48,257 nt of DNA, taken from contig QCJM01000008.1 in assembly GCA_003216035.1 (NCBI GenBank), forward strand, positions 1 through 48,257. Reading direction: 5' to 3'. Shown in pieces: positions 44,298 to 48,257 of this stretch (within the stretch, counting starts at the first letter, position 1; each line of letters opens with the position of its first letter). Source of the DNA: Prochlorococcus sp. AG-409-B13. Lineage in GTDB: Bacteria; Cyanobacteriota; Cyanobacteriia; PCC-6307; Cyanobiaceae. The notes under the pieces were generated by a model. That model did not search any database and was not told the origin of the DNA. It saw nothing but the letters and a program-made list of their open reading frames with translations. The translations under genes and the position numbers were made by a program.

Positions 44298-44371
44298 GGC
44301 GGGCGTCGCCAAGTGGTTAAGGCAGCGGCTTGTGGCGCCGCTATTCGGGGGTTCGAATCCCCTCGCTCGCC
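44298..44371 (+). tRNA. tRNA-His (anticodon GTG)
   Basis: The cloverleaf has acceptor arms GCGGGCG and CGCTCGC (one G-T pair). An encoded G(-1) at 44298 faces C73 at 44371, the hallmark of tRNA-His. The anticodon arm GCGGC-TTGTGGC-GCCGC gives GTG. T arm GGGGGTTCGAATCCCC. No encoded CCA. Confidence 0.97.
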
Positions 44372-44490
44372 CTCACACTTTTAATTCTTAAAGAAGCATT
44401 CAGGGCTTCCTATAGCTTAGAGAAAACTCCAATGCAGAAAAATCAATACACTGAGCTGAAGTGTTTGTTTCCATTTGATCAAACCAAACC

Positions 44491-45891
44491 GTGAGCACAG
44501 TCCCTTTAAAGCCATTACCCATTAGAGGTGTGAGTCCATCAAATCAACGTGGCAGTTATTGGATCACAACCTTTGGATGCCAGATGAATAAAGCCGATTC
44601 AGAAAGAATGGCAGGGATTCTTGAAAATATGGGATACAAAGAGGCTTCGACAGAATTAGAAGCCGACTTGGTCCTCTATAACACCTGCTCAATTAGGGAT
44701 AACGCAGAGCAAAAGGTTTATAGCTATTTAGGACGCCAAGTACATCGCAAAAGGGTTTCACCTCACCTAAAACTCATAGTTGCTGGCTGTGTAGCACAAC
44801 AAGAAGGTGAGTTACTCCTTCGGAGAGTCCCTGAACTAGACCTCGTTATGGGACCTCAGCACGCGAATCGACTAGAAACCCTTCTCAATCAGGTAGAGAA
44901 TGGCCAACAGGTTGTGGCGACCCATGAAAATCACATTCTCGAAGACATCACGACAGCCAGACGAGACAGCTCCATATGTGCCTGGGTGAATGTCATTTAT
45001 GGGTGTAATGAACGTTGCACCTATTGCGTCGTACCATCTGTAAGAGGGAAAGAACAATCAAGAACAAAGGAAGCAATCAAACAAGAAATAGATAGCCTCG
45101 CATTAAGAGGGTACAAAGAGGTCACTCTCCTAGGTCAGAATATTGATGCTTACGGACGTGATTTACCTGGTATAACTTCACAAGGTCGCCGAAAAAATAC
45201 ACTAACAGATCTTCTTTATTATGTACATGAAGCAAAAGGAATTGAACGAATTCGTTTTGCCACAAGCCATCCTCGTTATTTCACAGATCGGTTAATAAGG
45301 GCCTGTTCTGAACTATCAAAACTTTGCGAACATTTTCATATACCATTTCAAAGTGGAGACAATAAAATATTAAAGGAAATGGGGAGAGGATATACAATTG
45401 AACGTTATAAACGGATAGCCAGTAGTATTAGAGAGCTAATGCCTGATGCATCAATTAGTGCTGATGTAATAGTTGCATTCCCAGGGGAAACGGAACAACA
45501 GTTCGAGAGAACTCTATCAGTAATAAAGGAGATAGGCTTTGATCAAGTAAATACCGCCGCCTACTCACCTCGACCAAATACTCCATCTGCTGAATGGCCA
45601 AACCAATTACCAGAAAATGTAAAAATAGAAAGACTCAAACGACTAAATCTTCTAGTAGAAACAATTGCAAAAAAAAGAAATCTCCGTTACAAAGATAGAA
45701 TAGAAGAAGTGCTTGCAGAGCAAGTCAATCCAAAGGATCCAAAACAATTGCTTGGCCGTACCAGAACAAATCGACTAACATTTTTCCCATCAATAGGATC
45801 CAAAGGTTTGACTTACAAGCCTGGAGACCTAGTAAAGGTTCAAATCAACGAAGTACGTTCATTCTCTTTAAGCGGAACAACAATCCTATGA
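44491..45891 (+). CDS. miaB: tRNA-2-methylthio-N6-dimethylallyladenosine synthase
   Basis: Radical SAM methylthiotransferase modifying A37 of tRNAs reading UNN codons. The N-terminal MTTase domain has three cluster cysteines in [28 protein letters not shown] and [10 protein letters not shown]. The radical SAM site is [17 protein letters not shown]. The C-terminal TRAM domain starts near [14 protein letters not shown] start at 44491. The length of 466 residues is normal. Confidence 0.96.
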   Translation: MSTVPLKPLPIRGVSPSNQRGSYWITTFGCQMNKADSERMAGILENMGYKEASTELEADLVLYNTCSIRDNAEQKVYSYLGRQVHRKRVSPHLKLIVAGCVAQQEGELLLRRVPELDLVMGPQHANRLETLLNQVENGQQVVATHENHILEDITTARRDSSICAWVNVIYGCNERCTYCVVPSVRGKEQSRTKEAIKQEIDSLALRGYKEVTLLGQNIDAYGRDLPGITSQGRRKNTLTDLLYYVHEAKGIERIRFATSHPRYFTDRLIRACSELSKLCEHFHIPFQSGDNKILKEMGRGYTIERYKRIASSIRELMPDASISADVIVAFPGETEQQFERTLSVIKEIGFDQVNTAAYSPRPNTPSAEWPNQLPENVKIERLKRLNLLVETIAKKRNLRYKDRIEEVLAEQVNPKDPKQLLGRTRTNRLTFFPSIGSKGLTYKPGDLVKVQINEVRSFSLSGTTIL

Positions 45892-45950
45892 ACTTAGCTG
45901 CAAATACTGATATTTTTAGTCTCAAACTTCTATCGTTCCAAATCAAGTAA

Positions 45951-47012
45951 ATGCTTTCTTCCCGCACCTCTATAGGCGTGGTTTTTGGCGGCGCATCTGG
46001 AGAACATCACGTTTCTATCAAATCTGCAATCACAGTGGTGAATGCCTTAAGAGATGAAATTAATGCTAGAAAATTCGAGGTATTTTCCTTATACATCGAC
46101 CAACAAGGAAGATGGTGGCCAAACTCTATTGCCGAATCCGTTTTAAGCACAGGACTTCCACCCAAAGAAGCAGAATTGCCCCTCACATTAGTTTCGTCTG
46201 GTTTTTTTGGACTACCTGAAGGAAGCGAAAAAGTAGACATTTGGTACCCAGTTCTGCACGGACCAAACGGTGAAGATGGAACAGTTCAAGGCCTTTTCAA
46301 ACTTATAGGTAAGCCTTTTGTTGGATCAGGGGTTCTTGGATCAGCCTTGGGGATGGACAAGCTTGCTATGAAAGCAGCATTTGCAGCCTTCGACTTACCT
46401 CAATTACCCTACATTTCAGCAGAAGCAAATGAACTTGAAGAGGAAATCAATCTTGAATGCCTTATAAAAAAAATCAAAGCGAAGCTCAATTATCCATGCT
46501 TTATAAAACCAGCCAATCTTGGATCCTCAGTTGGAATAAGCAAAGCATATAATCGTGAACAATTAATAAAAGGGCTAAAAAAGGCTTCAAGACTTGACAG
46601 CAGGTTAGTTATTGAGAAAGGAGTAAATGCCAGAGAGTTTGAGTGTGCACTGCTTGGGACTAAAAAGGTGCAAGTTTCTCAAGTAGGAGAAATACGTTTT
46701 AATTCTGACTGGTATGACTATGAAACTAAATACACGATTGGTTCTAGCCAAGCACTTATTCCTGCTCCTATTCCCGAGAAGGTGAGCGAAAAAATTCGCA
46801 CACTAACTTTGAAAGCCTGCAAAGCCATTGCCGCAACTAGCATGGCAAGAGTCGACTTCTTCTATGAAGAAACAAATGAACGGATCTGGATAAATGAAAT
46901 AAACACATTGCCTGGCTTTACTCCTCAGAGCATGTATCCAATGCTCTGGGAAGCCTCTGGTATTACTCTTGAGAAACTAGTGAGCACGCTGGTGGAAACA
47001 GCGAGAGAATGA
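45951..47012 (+). CDS. ddl: D-alanine--D-alanine ligase
   Basis: ATP-grasp enzyme supplying D-Ala-D-Ala for peptidoglycan. Seen: VVFGGASGEHHVSIKSA, YPVLHGPNGEDGTVQGLF, FVGSGVLGSALGMDKLAMK, YPCFIKPANLGSSVGISKA, ARVDFFYE and the metal/ATP site WINEINTLPGFTPQSMYP. The 353 residues are normal. It leads into the small unknown gene and ftsQ in a division/wall cluster. Confidence 0.96.
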   Translation: MLSSRTSIGVVFGGASGEHHVSIKSAITVVNALRDEINARKFEVFSLYIDQQGRWWPNSIAESVLSTGLPPKEAELPLTLVSSGFFGLPEGSEKVDIWYPVLHGPNGEDGTVQGLFKLIGKPFVGSGVLGSALGMDKLAMKAAFAAFDLPQLPYISAEANELEEEINLECLIKKIKAKLNYPCFIKPANLGSSVGISKAYNREQLIKGLKKASRLDSRLVIEKGVNAREFECALLGTKKVQVSQVGEIRFNSDWYDYETKYTIGSSQALIPAPIPEKVSEKIRTLTLKACKAIAATSMARVDFFYEETNERIWINEINTLPGFTPQSMYPMLWEASGITLEKLVSTLVETARE

Positions 47013-47056
47013 ATTAAACAAAACCAAATTCATAAGGGTTCCGTCTTTAGCTGCCA

Positions 47057-47467
47057 ATGATCCACGGTCTACTCTGGTTTCCACTCCTACTGGTATTTGT
47101 TCTTCTAACTGCTCTTGGGTGGTTAGAAAGGCGAAGACAGAACCTTTACGTCGTCTGGGCCAAAGGTTCAGAGCTAGCAAAGCTTGATTCTTCAGGTGCC
47201 GCTCGTCTAAAAGAAGGAATTTTTAGCTGGAGCAGCTTTGAAGCAGGAAGTTTTCAAGAGCAAGACTCTTTTGAAATAAAAAAATTAGAGCTTGTAGAAC
47301 TGATGGCACTAACTTCTGGGGATGCTCCATTAACCCAAGAGTCACAAGGAAGGTGTCGGCTAAGGCTTGTTGGCAATGGCAAAGAAATAGATGTGCCTTT
47401 TGCCGATGCAGAACGGGCCCGTAAATGGATGGATCAACTCATGGAAAAAGCCCGTTGCGATTTGTGA
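47057..47467 (+). CDS. Conserved hypothetical membrane-anchored protein (136 aa)
   Basis: An N-terminal hydrophobic helix (GLLWFPLLLVFVLLTALGWL, residues 4-23) is followed by RRRQNLYVVWAKGSELAKLD. A soluble domain of about 100 residues ends DAERARKWMDQLMEKARCDL. I recognise no family. Its position between ddl and ftsQ, with its TGA overlapping the ftsQ GTG, suggests a role linked to division or wall synthesis, as an inference only. Confidence 0.8.
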   Translation: MIHGLLWFPLLLVFVLLTALGWLERRRQNLYVVWAKGSELAKLDSSGAARLKEGIFSWSSFEAGSFQEQDSFEIKKLELVELMALTSGDAPLTQESQGRCRLRLVGNGKEIDVPFADAERARKWMDQLMEKARCDL

Positions 47468-48257
47468 GTAGACATAAGAGTGACAAGAAAACCGCCCAGA
47501 AGATAAAATCAAGGGGGGAAAGACGTAAAGAACTAAGGGCCCAATATCGCAATGTTAAATTAATACTGCTATGGCGTATATTTCTATATACCTCTCTCTC
47601 AATAGGCCTCAGTCACATATTCATCAAACAAGGATGGGCGCCAGTAAATACTGAACAAATTCAAATAAAAGGCAAAACAAAGCTACAAGCAAAAACAATA
47701 GTTAAATTTTCTGGGTTAGACCTTCCTATTCCTTTGTTGGAAATCAATCCCAAAGATCTTGAAAAAAGCTTACTTAAAGATCTACCACTTAAAGCAATAT
47801 CAGTTAGGCGCATTGCGATGCCAACTAGATTACAAATAGAACTCCAAGAGAGAAAACCCGTTGCTCTAGCATGGCGAACTGGGCCAAATGGGCGAGAAGA
47901 GGGGATGGTTGACAAGAATGGCTATTGGATACCATTTTTAACACCCAAGCAAATCGAAGGCCCTCTAGGAGAATTGTATATAGAAGGTTGGATGACTAAG
48001 CATCGAGAATGGATCTCTAAAGTCCTTTCCAACAAGAACAAGCTTGGCAGCCCTCTTAAAAGAATTATTTTAACTCCCAATGGAGAGCTAAGCCTTCAAA
48101 CAAAAGAATTTAGCCTTGTCCAGCTAGGTTCAAACTCAACACTAATAGAAAGACAACTGAAAACTCTTGAGCAATTGAGTAACAACTTACCACCCGGTTT
48201 TAGGAATATTAGAGGAACTACTATAGATATGAGGGACCCCTCAAAGCCAGAATTGCA
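47464..48257 (+). CDS. ftsQ: Cell-division protein FtsQ (3' end beyond the window)
   Basis: Membrane component of the divisome. A basic cytoplasmic N-terminus (RHKSDKKTAQKIKSRGERRK) precedes one membrane helix (about residues 36-55, LILLWRIFLYTSLSIGL). A POTRA-like start follows, with QIQIKGKTKLQAKTIVKFSG and LEINPKDLEKSLLKDLPLKA, then IAMPTRLQIELQERKPVALA typical of FtsQ. The frame is open to the last base. The GTG start overlaps the preceding stop (GTGA), so it is coupled to the 136-residue gene. Confidence 0.9.
   Translation, partial: MSRHKSDKKTAQKIKSRGERRKELRAQYRNVKLILLWRIFLYTSLSIGLSHIFIKQGWAPVNTEQIQIKGKTKLQAKTIVKFSGLDLPIPLLEINPKDLEKSLLKDLPLKAISVRRIAMPTRLQIELQERKPVALAWRTGPNGREEGMVDKNGYWIPFLTPKQIEGPLGELYIEGWMTKHREWISKVLSNKNKLGSPLKRIILTPNGELSLQTKEFSLVQLGSNSTLIERQLKTLEQLSNNLPPGFRNIRGTTIDMRDPSKPEL

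Overview
The window looks like a chromosomal segment of a low-light-adapted marine Prochlorococcus, or a very close picocyanobacterium. The evidence is a gene set typical of that group: nickel SOD with its SodX-type protease, the fused CbiE/CbiT CobL, the two-domain cyanobacterial ThiE, ZipN/Ftn2, DUF3611, TIGR03792 and a group 2 sigma factor. Other signs are compact genes, AT-rich sequence (about 40% G+C by eye), frequent TTG/GTG starts and few Shine-Dalgarno sites. The LLII/III (SS120/MIT9211-like) assignment is an inference. I could not assign bases 1-131. The right edge cuts ftsQ.

Layout. 0.1-10.8 kb: housekeeping genes cobL, nadK, pheS, surE, a DUF3611 membrane protein, ribF, thiE-thiS, a DUF1517 protein, and the minus-strand operon ispF-TIGR03792-larB (each junction a 4-base overlap). 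Three proteins under 60 residues lie in the gaps. 10.8-16.5 kb: an AT-richer accessory island sits between ispF and trmD. It carries a GSCFA-family gene, a radical SAM/SPASM gene, a small membrane protein, a 2-oxoglutarate/Fe(II) oxygenase and the tail of a decayed tyrosine recombinase. 16.5-24.8 kb: the conserved minus-strand block zipN-ffh-rpsP-phoH-BI-1 and then era-trmD, interrupted by one plus-strand gene. 24.9-32.3 kb: pdhA, sigma factor, nnr, mnmA, lnt, FKBP. 32.3-33.9 kb: a nickel module of sodN, sodX and a UreH/NicO-type nickel permease. 34-41.4 kb: trpC, lpd, a SpoU methyltransferase, tRNA-Leu(CAG), murA, tRNA-Leu(CAA), argD, folC. 41.4-48.3 kb: a FAD oxidase/amidohydrolase pair, tRNA-His, miaB, and the wall/division cluster ddl-(unknown)-ftsQ.

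The most notable structure is the island. Its two edges and one internal point carry related sequences encoding a version of R-x-G-N-x-Y-D-I. The ispF end carries the IspF N-terminus and the trmD end carries the TrmD C-terminus. The internal copy at 12475-12557 is a perfect in-frame hybrid of an IspF head and a TrmD tail. That is the junction expected for a circularised element or a tandem duplication between the two repeats. Together with the recombinase remnant beside trmD, this suggests a tandem pair of integrated elements using a trmD/ispF protein-coding attachment site.

The second notable point is sodX. The serine nucleophile codon of this signal-peptidase-like protease lies immediately upstream of the only ATG, and a perfect 13-bp hairpin overlaps the same place. 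The real start is therefore non-standard or the gene is altered.
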